From NCBI RefSeq assembly GCF_000737765.1, contig NZ_JPRI01000002.1, forward strand, positions 620,001-684,000: a stretch of 64,000 nt of DNA. The letters run 5' to 3'. Numbering within the stretch: the first letter of the stretch is position 1; each line of letters starts with the position of its first letter. Source of the DNA: Chryseobacterium vrystaatense. Its GTDB lineage: Bacteria > Bacteroidota > Bacteroidia > Flavobacteriales > Weeksellaceae. Below, in pieces: positions 45,030-52,237 of the stretch. The translations under genes and the position numbers were made by a program. The notes under the pieces are model-generated. The model was not told the DNA's origin. It saw nothing but the letters and a program-made list of their open reading frames with translations, and ran no database searches.

Positions 45030-45104
45030 TAAACTACATGTGAAGTGTAGTGCTCTATCCAACTGAGCTATCTCAATCTTATGAGAGAGGGACTCGAACC
45101 CTCG
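45030..45104 (-). ncRNA. permuted tRNA-like RNA 2, with anticodon arm (TCA)
   Basis: Minus strand: T-arm GAGGG TTCGAGT CCCTC (45103-45087), then acceptor TCTCA, 6-nt loop, TGAGA, TA, D-arm GCTC AGTTGGATA GAGC, A, and a full anticodon arm CTACA CTTCACA TGTAG (45050-45034). By the usual numbering the anticodon is TCA, which would read UGA. No T-arm follows the anticodon arm, so the order is permuted as in the Ro60-linked RNAs. Confidence 0.65.
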
Positions 45105-45203
45105 CAAAAAATACTATTTACTCTATCCTGTTGAGTTATATTTCCCATGGGGAAACAGAAGGATTCGAACCTTCGTACAATAGCAAATGACAGAAGTTTT
45201 TTG
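45105..45203 (-). ncRNA. permuted tRNA-like RNA 1, Y-like stem
   Basis: Minus strand: outer stem CAAAAAA/TTTTTTG, a one-sided loop with CTTCTG, anticodon-type stem CTATT/AATAG, variable GTAC, T-arm GAAGG TTCGAAT CCTTC, acceptor TGTTTCC, loop CCAT, GGAAATA (seven pairs), TA, D-arm ACTC AACAGGATA GAGT. All arms close, which is strong support. It lacks the TGCCGT motif of the 28-31 kb set. Confidence 0.72.
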
Positions 45204-45363
45204 GTAAACTCCTCAAACCTTCAAGCCAGGCTGAACAGAATGAAAACTATGTTTTTTAACAAATTCTTCTGCAATGGTGTTATACAGAAACACCCAACAT
45301 GACCTCCCTGATATTGTAACTAAAATCTGTTTTTCAAGATTTCAGTATTGTTTCGTTTTGATA

Positions 45364-45402
45364 ATGCAAAGTAAAAGTCTAACTGCGCAATCATCATGCG
45401 TA
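45364..45402 (-). promoter_or_regulatory. shared-box promoter 4 (permuted tRNA-like pair)
   Basis: Minus strand: TACGCATGATGATTGCGC, 12 bases, ACTTTGCAT. Same 39-base frame as the other three, with a changed spacer in the inverted repeat. About 150 bases upstream of RNA 1. Confidence 0.72.
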
Positions 45403-45570
45403 TTAAATATTTTTTGAAAAAAATAATCAGTGAAGAATCATGGGCTTGTTTAAGCACCTCCTAAATAGTAAGAAAATCACGATTTTTGTTCTGAGTATTT
45501 GTGGAACGGGTGATTCTATTCCGGAAAAATGATATCCATCTTTTTGAAAATTAAGAGACGATTTAGAACA

Positions 45571-45598
45571 TAAAAAAACTCCCTTTTTCAAGGGAGCC
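45571..45598 (-). terminator. terminator of the RNA-repair operon
   Basis: CTCCCTT / AAGGGAG stem (45579-45596) followed on the minus strand by a run of T, after the last exonuclease gene. Confidence 0.85.
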
Positions 45599-45643
45599 GG
45601 TATTATTGTACGAGATTATTACAGGTACATTTCAAATTGCATA

Positions 45644-46195
45644 TTAATTCTGCTTCAGGCACCAATGAAGTATTTTTGCAATATTCTTAGCATCATCTAC
45701 CCCTCTGTGGTGTGTACCTTCCAGCTTAAGATTCAGTTCACCTAAGGCTCTGCTCATTCCCACACTTTTTCTTATGGTAGGATGCAGCTCACCAAACCAT
45801 GTTTTCACATTGATATGGTCATCACTCAGGGGATAATCCACGTTGAATCTTCTGGCCTGATTTTTCAGCATATTGAGGTCGTAGTTTCCATAGCTTGCCC
45901 ATGTAAGGTCTTCAGAATCATATTCTGCTCTCAGGATATCCAGTGCATCTTCCAGCATAATTCCTTCATTATCCAGCATATTCTGTGTAATGGAAGTGAG
46001 TTCTGTACAGAAAGGACTGACCTTTGAGTACTGCGGTTTTACTAAAATGCCTTCATTTTTTGAGATCTTGCCGGTTGATGCATTCATGATGCAAACGCCG
46101 ATCTCAATAATCTCGCTTTCCTGGCCTCTGGGCGGTCTGTCGTCCCAGCAGGTAGCTTCAAGATCTATAATTAATATATTTTCTGTTGTTTTCAT
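45644..46195 (-). CDS. DEDD-type 3'-5' exonuclease (KapD/ERI-1-like), paralogue 1
   Basis: 183-aa exonuclease of the DnaQ superfamily. Catalytic residues: Exo I in ILIIDLEATCW (D, E), Exo II in ASYGNYDLNML (D), Exo III in THHRGVDDAKNIAKIL (H, D), so DEDDh type. The LEATCW start is typical of the RNA-trimming ERI-1/KapD group. Start set at 46195 (MKTTENIL). Last gene of the repair operon and about 40% like the preceding gene. A likely job is trimming 3' ends before ligation. Confidence 0.88.
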   Translation of the reverse strand: MKTTENILIIDLEATCWDDRPPRGQESEIIEIGVCIMNASTGKISKNEGILVKPQYSKVSPFCTELTSITQNMLDNEGIMLEDALDILRAEYDSEDLTWASYGNYDLNMLKNQARRFNVDYPLSDDHINVKTWFGELHPTIRKSVGMSRALGELNLKLEGTHHRGVDDAKNIAKILHWCLKQN

Positions 46196-46218
46196 TTGTT
46201 TAAATTGTAATGTTTTAA

Positions 46219-46252
46219 AAGAGGGAAACTGTACATTGATCAGTTCCCTCTT
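46219..46252 (-). terminator. intercistronic hairpin after exonuclease 2
   Basis: GAGGGAAACTG pairs with CAGTTCCCTC (one bulge), with T-rich sequence after it on the minus strand. It lies between the two exonuclease genes and may reduce expression of the last gene. Confidence 0.65.
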
Positions 46253-46256
46253 AATT

Positions 46257-46802
46257 TTACTCCAAAATCTTCCGTAAAATTTTGGCAGCATTATAAGCAT
46301 CATCTGCTCCACTGTGATGGTTTCCTTCAAAATCCATCTTCAGATACTCCAGGGCTCTTTTCAGGCCTATCATTTTGTGAAGGCTGAAATGGTCTCTGAA
46401 TTCTTCCATCACATTCAGATATTCTCCACCAAAAGGAATTTCTATTCCAAGCCAGTCACACTGTTCAAAGATCTGTTCCTTGTCGAAGTTTCCGAAGCCT
46501 GCCCATGCAAGATTTTCAGAATGATATTCATCTATGATCTTTTCACAGGCTTCTTCAAAATAGATTCCTTTTTCTTCGATCAGTTTGGGAGTAATTCCGG
46601 TGAGTTTTGTACAGAATTCATTGATTTCTGATCTTTCCGGAATAACATATATGCTCTGTTTTTGGGAAATGACTTTTGACTGTAAATCCAGTTTGCAGAT
46701 CCCTATTTCTATTATATCGACATTCTGCCCTATGGGAATCCTTTCGTTCTCCCAGCAGGTAGCTTCTAAATCGATAACTAATATTTCGTTAGTTGTATTC
46801 AT
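46257..46802 (-). CDS. DEDD-type 3'-5' exonuclease (KapD/ERI-1-like), paralogue 2
   Basis: 181 aa from the ATG at 46802 (MNTTNEILVIDLEATCW). DEDDh residues are in VIDLEATCW, AGFGNFDKEQI and NHHSGADDAYNAAKIL. Same family as the downstream gene, and the two arose by duplication. The longer frame to 46886 includes intergenic repeat sequence and is not used. Confidence 0.88.
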   Translation of the reverse strand: MNTTNEILVIDLEATCWENERIPIGQNVDIIEIGICKLDLQSKVISQKQSIYVIPERSEINEFCTKLTGITPKLIEEKGIYFEEACEKIIDEYHSENLAWAGFGNFDKEQIFEQCDWLGIEIPFGGEYLNVMEEFRDHFSLHKMIGLKRALEYLKMDFEGNHHSGADDAYNAAKILRKILE

Positions 46803-46875
46803 GGTTTTTTTTGTAAAATGTAGAATGTATAAAGTAAAAAGTATGAGGTCCGGTATACTTACTATAACCCTCCAC

Positions 46876-46908
46876 TCATTATTCATTATTCATTATTCAT
46901 TATTCATT
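46876..46908. repeat. heptanucleotide tandem repeat (ATTCATT)x4
   Basis: Four full copies plus a partial one in the gap between the phosphoesterase and exonuclease 2. Confidence 0.9.
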
Positions 46909-47479
46909 ACTCTCTACTTTCTCCAGCTCCAAACGGCGGCGACCACTTCTTCCGCTTCATAATTTCCTTGACTTCTTCGTAAGAAATCGGATAAAAATCG
47001 TGGCAGTCTACTCCAACGTCGAAACTTAAAGCCATTTCATCATCAGGCAAAGTTCCGTGTGAGTGGCCGTATAATTGCCAGATCCCATGGTGTGAGCCGT
47101 TCCAGGTACGCATGGCGTAATGGAAAAGAATAATCTTCTGTTTGCCATTGCTGTTTTCAGGCTCATCAATTTTTAACTCATGATAATCCTTTACGGATTC
47201 AAATCGTTTGGGATAGGTAAGCGCTGCACTTTCGTGATTTCCTTTGATTAAATGGATATTGCCATTCAATCTGTCAAGAATTTCTTTGGTAAAATCGGGT
47301 TTTCCTAAGCTCACATCACCCAGGTGGTAGACGGTATCATTGGTACCGATTCTTTCATTCCACCTTTTGATCAGTTCTTCATTCATATGGTCCAGAGATT
47401 CAAATGGTCTCTCTGAAAATTTTATAATATTGGCATGACCGAAATGATGGTCTGCTGTAAAAAATATATTAGGTTTCAT
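46907..47479 (-). CDS. calcineurin-like metallophosphoesterase
   Basis: 190 aa with all metal-binding motifs: FTADHHFGHANI (DxH variant), YHLGDVS (GDxx), LIKGNHE (GNHE), HYAMRTW and GHSHG. This small type is typical of the phage and repair-associated single-domain phosphoesterases that act on 2',3'-cyclic or terminal phosphates. In this operon it may prepare RNA ends for the ligase. The last 15 residues are variable and run into the repeat. Confidence 0.88.
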   Translation of the reverse strand: MKPNIFFTADHHFGHANIIKFSERPFESLDHMNEELIKRWNERIGTNDTVYHLGDVSLGKPDFTKEILDRLNGNIHLIKGNHESAALTYPKRFESVKDYHELKIDEPENSNGKQKIILFHYAMRTWNGSHHGIWQLYGHSHGTLPDDEMALSFDVGVDCHDFYPISYEEVKEIMKRKKWSPPFGAGESRE

Positions 47480-47558
47480 TTTTTTAATAATTTGTTTGTT
47501 TAATTCTTTACCACAAAAGCTTATAAAAAAACCTCGCTTTTATGGTTTAATTTTTTAA

Positions 47559-48503
47559 TTAATTTCCACGAAATGCTTTAAAAAAAGCAGTCTCAATTTC
47601 ACTGACATCGCTTTCCGTGTATCTTCTTGAGAAGTGAATAGGAACAGCTTCTTTCACCTGACAATCTTTCATAACCGTTCCTGATGCCGATGCAAAACTG
47701 TGATAATTAAGTCTGGCAAATTCCTGATCAGAATCTTTATAAAAGCTTTCAATGTATACCAGATCTGCTTCTTTGAAAACCGTTTTTATCTTTTCATAGT
47801 TCTCTTTACCCACCGCATGATCCATGATCACACCCAGCTTGTACCCCTCATTTCTGGTCAGTAAATGAAACAGATCAGAAGCTTTATATTCTGTTCCTTC
47901 AATTTCAATTTCCCTGTTGATCTCATTATTCTCAAATGCCGTTTTCAACTCGCTGATCCATTTTCCTTTTTTGAAGCCGGAAGCCTCTTCATGAAAGGTC
48001 ACTGAATCTTTTTCCTGAAACAGGTAAGCAATGGAATCTGTTTTATGATCAAGAATGGCAAAATCTACTTTGATCTGTTCATCTTCAAAAAGAAAACTTT
48101 GAGTTTTCACCAGTTCCAGATTCCAGTGGGGCGGGCGAATGACATAAACGTTAATTTCTTCAGGAGACATAATTTCCCTGATCTCATACTCAATAGCCTT
48201 TTCATTAATGAGGTTCCAGGTGTAAGATTTTAGCCGTGCCTCAACCTGATGATGAATATTTTTCGGTCCGGCAATCACTACTTTTTCTCCGCTTCCAATC
48301 TGATGTCTGAAAATTCCATCGAAATTTGAAAAGTGGTCTATATGGGTATGACTGATGAACAGTGCGGAAACAGCCTGTGCTTCTTTCACCGTAAGCAAAC
48401 TGGCTTCACCACAGTCACACAAATAGTGCTTTCCTGAATTGGCTGTTTTTATTAATATACTGATGTCTTCTCTCAAAAGACTTTTTATCTCTGCCTGTAT
48501 CAT
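47559..48503 (-). CDS. RNase Z-like MBL-fold hydrolase
   Basis: 314-aa metallo-beta-lactamase protein. HxHxDH motif is intact in LFISHTHIDHFSNFDGI, the metal Asp is in GVIMDHAVG, and the final His is in AVPIHFSRRY. The arrangement and the final HFSxRY block follow RNase Z, the tRNA 3'-end endonuclease, but the flexible arm is absent or different. Its place next to RNA ligase and beside tRNA genes supports an RNA substrate. It begins 19 bases after a strong hairpin. Confidence 0.85.
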   Translation of the reverse strand: MIQAEIKSLLREDISILIKTANSGKHYLCDCGEASLLTVKEAQAVSALFISHTHIDHFSNFDGIFRHQIGSGEKVVIAGPKNIHHQVEARLKSYTWNLINEKAIEYEIREIMSPEEINVYVIRPPHWNLELVKTQSFLFEDEQIKVDFAILDHKTDSIAYLFQEKDSVTFHEEASGFKKGKWISELKTAFENNEINREIEIEGTEYKASDLFHLLTRNEGYKLGVIMDHAVGKENYEKIKTVFKEADLVYIESFYKDSDQEFARLNYHSFASASGTVMKDCQVKEAVPIHFSRRYTESDVSEIETAFFKAFRGN

Positions 48504-48524
48504 TTTATTAGTTTTTAAACATAA

Positions 48525-48552
48525 AAAAGTTTCGGTAAAATGTACCGAAACT
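48525..48552 (-). terminator. intercistronic terminator after RNA ligase
   Basis: AGTTTCGGTA (48528-48537) pairs with TACCGAAACT (48543-48552), 10 bp, with a T-run on the minus strand. It overlaps the ligase stop codon and should limit read-through to the MBL and exonuclease genes. Confidence 0.82.
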
Positions 48553-49567
48553 AAACTTTAAGAGTCATGAACTCTTCTTTTATAAAATCAATAACTAAAG
48601 TATTCAACTTTTTATTGATTCTTTTCTGTTCGTCTTTTTCCACGGTACTGAAAGCATCCGGAAAATCCTTTCCGAAGTCCTCCAAAATATCCTGGGCAAA
48701 AAGACCTATAATTCTGCCTATCATTTTAGGTTCAAATTCTCCAACTTTGCTCACCACATTATGCAACCTGTTGACCGTAGCATATCTTTGGATTTCTTCC
48801 CAGATATTCTGAGCATTTTCTGAAAAATCTGCCGGTTTCTGAACCTGTTTATGTTCTTTTTTAACCATTTTAGATTTTTCAACCCATTTTTCATTCTTAT
48901 TCTTAAGAATTACTCTTGCTCCGTTTCCAAAATATCTGGTTTTCAAAGTCTTGACAATGGTTCCCTCACACATATTGTTTTCAATTTCAGGTAGGCCTAA
49001 CCAACCCGGAATTTTAGAATCAAATACATTGGGAAACTTCAAAGCTTCTTCCAAACTGCCCTGGAATAAAATCTTAGCATAGAAAAATCCGGTTTCCTCA
49101 AAAATCTGATTCCCCGTATCTGTATCCAAATAAGTAGTTCCGTTCAACTTGATGTCGAAGCCATAAAATTCGTTGTGAGGAGCATACTGAATGCCACTCT
49201 GTACTTTCACAGCATCGTTTACAGCAGTTACTTCTTTGTGTTTGTAGCCGCCACCGAACAACTCACCGTAAATGACTACGGTTTGCAATTCCGGGTGAAT
49301 GGTTTTCACTTTTTCAAATAAAGCAATTACATTTTTTCTGTAACGTTCCAAAATATGGTGGGCGTTGTAAAATTTTTCATCTTTTTCAATGAAAGCAGTT
49401 CTCTTCCCGATTTTAATTTCCTTCCCGTCGGTAAAGAAAGAGAAATTAGCCCCGTGAACCTTTTCCTGCACGATGAAAACCTCATCCCCAAAACCCTGCA
49501 ACCTGATCTGATCGATCACGCGGGCCTGGTAAGCATTTTCTATAGAGTTATATGTTTTGAAAATCAT
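48551..49567 (-). CDS. Rnl2-type RNA ligase
   Basis: ATP-dependent ligase that joins 3'-OH and 5'-phosphate RNA ends. Nucleotidyltransferase motifs are complete: motif I EKVHGANFSF with the adenylated Lys near residue 36, motif Ia GKRTAFI, motif III YGELFGGG, motif IV CEGTIVKTL and motif V RVILKNKNEKW. The C-terminal 100 residues form a helical domain like that in the T4 Rnl2/DraRnl group. 338 aa. Second gene of the operon, five bases after the DinB gene. It could reseal tRNA cleaved in the anticodon loop. Confidence 0.92.
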   Translation of the reverse strand: MIFKTYNSIENAYQARVIDQIRLQGFGDEVFIVQEKVHGANFSFFTDGKEIKIGKRTAFIEKDEKFYNAHHILERYRKNVIALFEKVKTIHPELQTVVIYGELFGGGYKHKEVTAVNDAVKVQSGIQYAPHNEFYGFDIKLNGTTYLDTDTGNQIFEETGFFYAKILFQGSLEEALKFPNVFDSKIPGWLGLPEIENNMCEGTIVKTLKTRYFGNGARVILKNKNEKWVEKSKMVKKEHKQVQKPADFSENAQNIWEEIQRYATVNRLHNVVSKVGEFEPKMIGRIIGLFAQDILEDFGKDFPDAFSTVEKDEQKRINKKLNTLVIDFIKEEFMTLKV

Positions 49568-49572
49568 TTTTT

Positions 49573-50136
49573 TTAGTTTTTAATAGTTTCTGATTCATTA
49601 TTCTTCATCTGAGTAAGGTGCCGCCTGCTGTGTAGTGAAAGGAAATAAATGTATTCATACACATTGATTTTACCCAGTTCACTCACTGTCATTGTCGTCT
49701 TACAGAGGAGACCTTCCCCATTTTTCATCAATTCCAGGTACTCTAAACACTGATGATACTGCAGGATAATTAAATTTCTGATTTCAGTTGAATTCAACTC
49801 CCCTTTCGGCTCCATATGTTCAGGTCTTATCCATTCAAAAGCACCATGCTCTCCTACTTCTTCAAATTTTTCTTTATCGAAACTGTAGTTTTTTATTTCT
49901 GAGTTCAGATCAAGATTCAGATAATTCCGCATTGCCTTTTTCGAGCCTTTTTCAATAAGAATGAGCAAATAAAAGTTGGTAAGATAAATATGCTCTAAAA
50001 CCTGTTGAACAGTCCACCCTCCGTTTGCAGGCTGATGGTTCAGTATTTCTTTATCTTTTTCAAACCATCTGTCCACCTCATCAAACCTGAGTTTCAAATG
50101 CATTTTTATATCGTGAATTAATCTAAAAATATCCAT
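49573..50136 (-). CDS. DinB superfamily protein
   Basis: 187-aa four-helix-bundle protein of the DinB/YfiT type. Metal-binding histidines: VLEHIYLTN near residue 50 and SLHSRRHLTQM near 170. Members are thiol transferases or of unknown function and are often stress-induced. It heads the RNA ligase operon behind the shared-box promoter. Confidence 0.78.
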   Translation of the reverse strand: MDIFRLIHDIKMHLKLRFDEVDRWFEKDKEILNHQPANGGWTVQQVLEHIYLTNFYLLILIEKGSKKAMRNYLNLDLNSEIKNYSFDKEKFEEVGEHGAFEWIRPEHMEPKGELNSTEIRNLIILQYHQCLEYLELMKNGEGLLCKTTMTVSELGKINVYEYIYFLSLHSRRHLTQMKNNESETIKN

Positions 50137-50198
50137 TACAGTTTTTTATTTTTTAAGCTTCGAATATTTTTCTTTACAGTAATCTTGATATTATGATC

Positions 50199-50237
50199 AT
50201 GCAAAGTAAAAAAGTAATAACGCAATCTTTTTGCGCA
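50199..50237 (-). promoter_or_regulatory. shared-box promoter 3 (RNA ligase operon)
   Basis: Minus strand: TGCGCAAAAAGATTGCGT, 12 bases, ACTTTGCAT. About 55 bases from predicted transcription start to the DinB start codon. Confidence 0.8.
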
Positions 50238-50322
50238 TTGCATTTTTTTTTATCCTATTTAATAAATTTCGCAGGATCAATAGGCTCTGTTATCCACTGA
50301 ACAAATTCATTCCTTCTATCTA

Positions 50323-50694
50323 TTACAGATTTTTATAGTTTTCCAAAAGGCTTAGAATATTCTTCTTTCCTACCGGATTCATTGAATGACAGTAGAATTT
50401 TGGTACGTCCAAAAAGTTATCCATACAATATTCTATAAGCCATTTGGCACAGTCATAGCCTGTTTTTTCCTTGTACTCGTCAGAATTCGGTTTCAGATAA
50501 TGTATATCTGCCAGGTCATGATCAAAAGAAATCATTTCCGGAAGTCCTTTTTCCACAATTCGGTTGACAAACTGCTCGTAATTGCGAACAATATGCCAGT
50601 CTTTTCTGAGGAAAATATCCTGTTTGGTATAATGATACGCTTCAACCGGGTATCTTATATCATCCAGAAACAATAATCTTTTGGTGATTTCCAT
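50323..50694 (-). CDS. cREC domain protein (cyclic-phosphate processing receiver)
   Basis: 123 aa. Receiver-like fold with acidic clusters LLFLDDIRYP and MISFDHDLAD, then GYDCAKWLIEYC and FYCHSMNPVGKKNILSLL. This matches the family named for a predicted action on 2',3'-cyclic phosphate RNA ends, described from RNA-repair gene neighbourhoods. It lacks the usual receiver Lys/Thr arrangement, so it is not a phospho-signalling protein. It lies 48 bases after the YkuK-like gene. Confidence 0.8.
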   Translation of the reverse strand: MEITKRLLFLDDIRYPVEAYHYTKQDIFLRKDWHIVRNYEQFVNRIVEKGLPEMISFDHDLADIHYLKPNSDEYKEKTGYDCAKWLIEYCMDNFLDVPKFYCHSMNPVGKKNILSLLENYKNL

Positions 50695-50742
50695 CCTGTT
50701 ATTTTTTTAAGCCCGAAAGCCTGTGAATACATTTTTTATTCA

Positions 50743-51228
50743 TTAAACCATCATATCAGCACAGTTGGAACTTGCGAATGCATAAGGTTTTGCTTTAAAC
50801 ACATAGCCCATTCCTAGAATATATCCCATGGCATCTTTCAATGCTGTGTTTGACTTGAAATCCGGGTCGGTATTAATGTCTGCGTGTACCTCCATTTCCA
50901 CACCATAGGCATCCAGAACGGCACAGATAGCATAAGCAATTTCTACGGATCTGTTGACCTCGTTCAGCATTCGTTCTTTGATACTGATCTTCTGTATTTC
51001 TCTTTCTTTTCTGATAAAGGTAAACGCTCCTTTTCCTTCGCGGACAAATACTACTGCTGTAGCATAACTGATCGCTTCACCATACACGTGGGAATCTGAA
51101 CCCACACATACTTTCAGGCGGTGACCGTTAGCCTGTTCGCGGATGATGGCTTCTTCTACCAGCTGTGTGATAGGTTTCTGGAAAAAATTTCCTTTCATAT
51201 TCTGCCATACTTCTTGTTGCGTTTCCAT
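50743..51228 (-). CDS. YkuK/DUF458 RNase H-like protein
   Basis: 161 aa. RNase H fold family of unknown activity, known from RNA-repair contexts. Visible blocks: KVCVGSDSHVYGEAISYATAVVFV (first strand with catalytic-type Asp), RMLNEVNRSVEIAYAI, VEMEVHADINTDPDFKSN, and C-terminal AYAFASSNCADMM. It lies about 120 bases downstream of the last tRNA of the array on the same strand and could be in the same transcript. Confidence 0.82.
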   Translation of the reverse strand: METQQEVWQNMKGNFFQKPITQLVEEAIIREQANGHRLKVCVGSDSHVYGEAISYATAVVFVREGKGAFTFIRKEREIQKISIKERMLNEVNRSVEIAYAICAVLDAYGVEMEVHADINTDPDFKSNTALKDAMGYILGMGYVFKAKPYAFASSNCADMMV

Positions 51229-51349
51229 TTTTTTACCTGTTTTAAGTTCTACATATGTTTATTTATAGTTGATCAATGATAATTGATTAATGATTTTATG
51301 ATCAGTCTGGTTTCTAATTTCCAGCTTCTAACCTCTAATTTCTATTTTG

Positions 51350-51420
51350 CACTCCGAACCGGACTCGAACCGATACCATCAGTTTTGGAGACTGAGCTGC
51401 TACCATTACAATATCAGAGT
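51350..51420 (-). tRNA. tRNA-Trp(CCA)
   Basis: All arms close: acceptor ACTCTGA/TCGGAGT, D-arm TTGT AATGGTA GCAG, anticodon arm TCAGT CTCCAAA ACTGA, T-arm ATCGG TTCGAGT CCGGT, discriminator G. No encoded CCA end. The body is unlike standard flavobacterial tRNA-Trp (which starts AGGGG), so it is a divergent extra copy. Confidence 0.85.
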
Positions 51421-51428
51421 ATTTTTTG

Positions 51429-51501
51429 TTGATTCATCAGGACTTGAACCTGAACAACAAGAGTCAAAGTCTTGTGTGCTGACCGATTACACTATGAATC
51501 A
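51429..51501 (-). tRNA. tRNA-Gln(TTG)
   Basis: Acceptor TGATTCA/TGAATCA, D-arm GTGT...GCAC, anticodon arm CAAGA CTTTGAC TCTTG, T-arm TCAGG TTCAAGT CCTGA, discriminator A. Complete class I tRNA, 9 bases from the Trp gene. Confidence 0.9.
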
Positions 51502-51511
51502 TTTTTTTTTG

Positions 51512-51585
51512 TGGATCAAAACCGAATTGAACGGTTCCCTTTTGCTTTTCAGACAAATGTGCAGACCTTCTGCACCACTGATTCC
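51512..51585 (-). tRNA. tRNA-Phe(GAA)-like
   Basis: Anticodon arm TTTGT CTGAAAA GCAAA, T-arm AACCG TTCAATT CGGTT, D-arm GTGC AGAAGGTCT GCAC, discriminator A. The acceptor GGAATCA/TTGATCC pairs only with a bulged A or two mismatches, so folding may be weak. Confidence 0.78.
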
Positions 51586-51588
51586 TGG

Positions 51589-51662
51589 TACCTCTCCCCA
51601 GATTTGAACTGGGACTTTACGGGGTTTAAAGCCGTTTTCTCTGCCAATTGGAATAGAGAGGC
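51589..51662 (-). tRNA. tRNA-Leu(TAA)-like without long variable arm
   Basis: Acceptor GCCTCTC/GAGAGGT, T-arm CCCAG TTCAAAT CTGGG, discriminator A. Anticodon region ACGG CTTTAAACC CCGT gives anticodon TAA with a C-C mismatch at the top of the stem. D-stem has three pairs. Leu tRNAs normally have a long variable arm; here it is about five bases. Confidence 0.68.
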
Positions 51663-51667
51663 AAGTG

Positions 51668-51741
51668 TACGGGAAAAGGGATTCGAACCCCCAATATCTT
51701 GAGCCTAAATCAAGTGCGTCTGCCAGTTCCGCCACTCCCGC
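51668..51741 (-). tRNA. tRNA-Leu(TAG)-like without long variable arm
   Basis: The acceptor GCGGGAG/TTCCCGT and the Leu-type D-arm GCGG AACTGGCAGA CGC are present, with anticodon arm CTTGA TTTAGGC TCAAG and T-arm GGGGG TTCGAAT CCCTT. The variable region is only ATATT, where a normal tRNA-Leu has 11-15 bases forming a stem. Confidence 0.78.
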
Positions 51742-51816
51742 TGCATTTCATAAGTAATTTATAATCGAATACAATGGATCTGTATGTCAACTGTTCATTA
51801 CTTATTATTAAAGGTT

Positions 51817-51900
51817 GGAGAAGGCTTATCCTTATATAAAACTATGCCTGCCAGTTTGTGTTTTTAAGATCTTCTGCGCTGGACAAACCTTTCTCTTTCC
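51817..51900 (-). repeat. structured repeat element R, copy 1
   Basis: Minus strand core GTTTGTCCAGCGCAGAAGAT with GTTTGTC pairing to GGCAGGC downstream and outer purine/pyrimidine arms pairing (GAGAA.AGG with CCTTCTC). Related to copies 2-4 between other tRNA genes. Probably a small RNA or processing signal. Confidence 0.55.
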
Positions 51901-51996
51901 TGTTTTATTGTGAATGATCGGATCAATTTTAATTTCTCAATCTGAACTTTCATGGTATTATGTATTCATCATTGATTTTTTGACCATTCACATTTG

Positions 51997-52068
51997 TACT
52001 CCATAAGGGAATCGAACCCTTGTTTTCTGCTCGAAAGGCAGGCGTCCTAACCGTTAGACGAATGGAGC
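51997..52068 (-). tRNA. tRNA-Glu(TTC), copy 1
   Basis: Acceptor GCTCCAT/ATGGAGT, D-arm GTCT AACGGTTAG GACG, anticodon arm CTGC CTTTCGA GCAG (4 pairs), T-arm AAGGG TTCGATT CCCTT, discriminator A. Near-identical to the copy at 53.24 kb. Confidence 0.88.
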
Positions 52069-52076
52069 TTTTTAAA

Positions 52077-52147
52077 CCGACTGACCAGGAATCGAACCTG
52101 AACAACAAGAGTACTTTTCCTGCATGCTGCCATTACATTATCAGTGG
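52077..52147 (-). tRNA. tRNA-like gene with abnormal anticodon loop
   Basis: Folds as a tRNA (acceptor CCACTGA/TCAGTCG with one mismatch, D-arm ATGT AATGGCA GCAT, T-arm TCAGG TTCGATT CCTGG), and its 3' half matches the tRNA-Gln gene. The anticodon loop is AAAGTAC, lacking the invariant U33; by position the anticodon would be AGT. It is either a decayed tRNA or a deliberate mimic that is not used in decoding. Confidence 0.65.
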
Positions 52148-52153
52148 TTTTTG

Positions 52154-52237
52154 TGGAAGCAGTAGGATTCGAACCTACTCAGCAATAAAGCAACAGATTT
52201 ACAGTCTGCCCCGGCTCTCCAACTCCGGCGTGCTTCC
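52154..52237 (-). tRNA. tRNA-Tyr(GTA)
   Basis: Complete class II tRNA: acceptor GGAAGCA/TGCTTCC, D-arm CCGG AGTTGGAGA GCCGG, anticodon CAGA CTGTAAA TCTG, long variable arm, T-arm GTAGG TTCGAAT CCTAC, discriminator A. Confidence 0.92.

Noticed and set aside
45034..45050. Selenocysteine or opal suppressor tRNA from the TCA loop
   Set aside because: No T-arm follows in normal order, and no sel genes are seen; kept only as an anticodon-arm-like hairpin in a permuted RNA.
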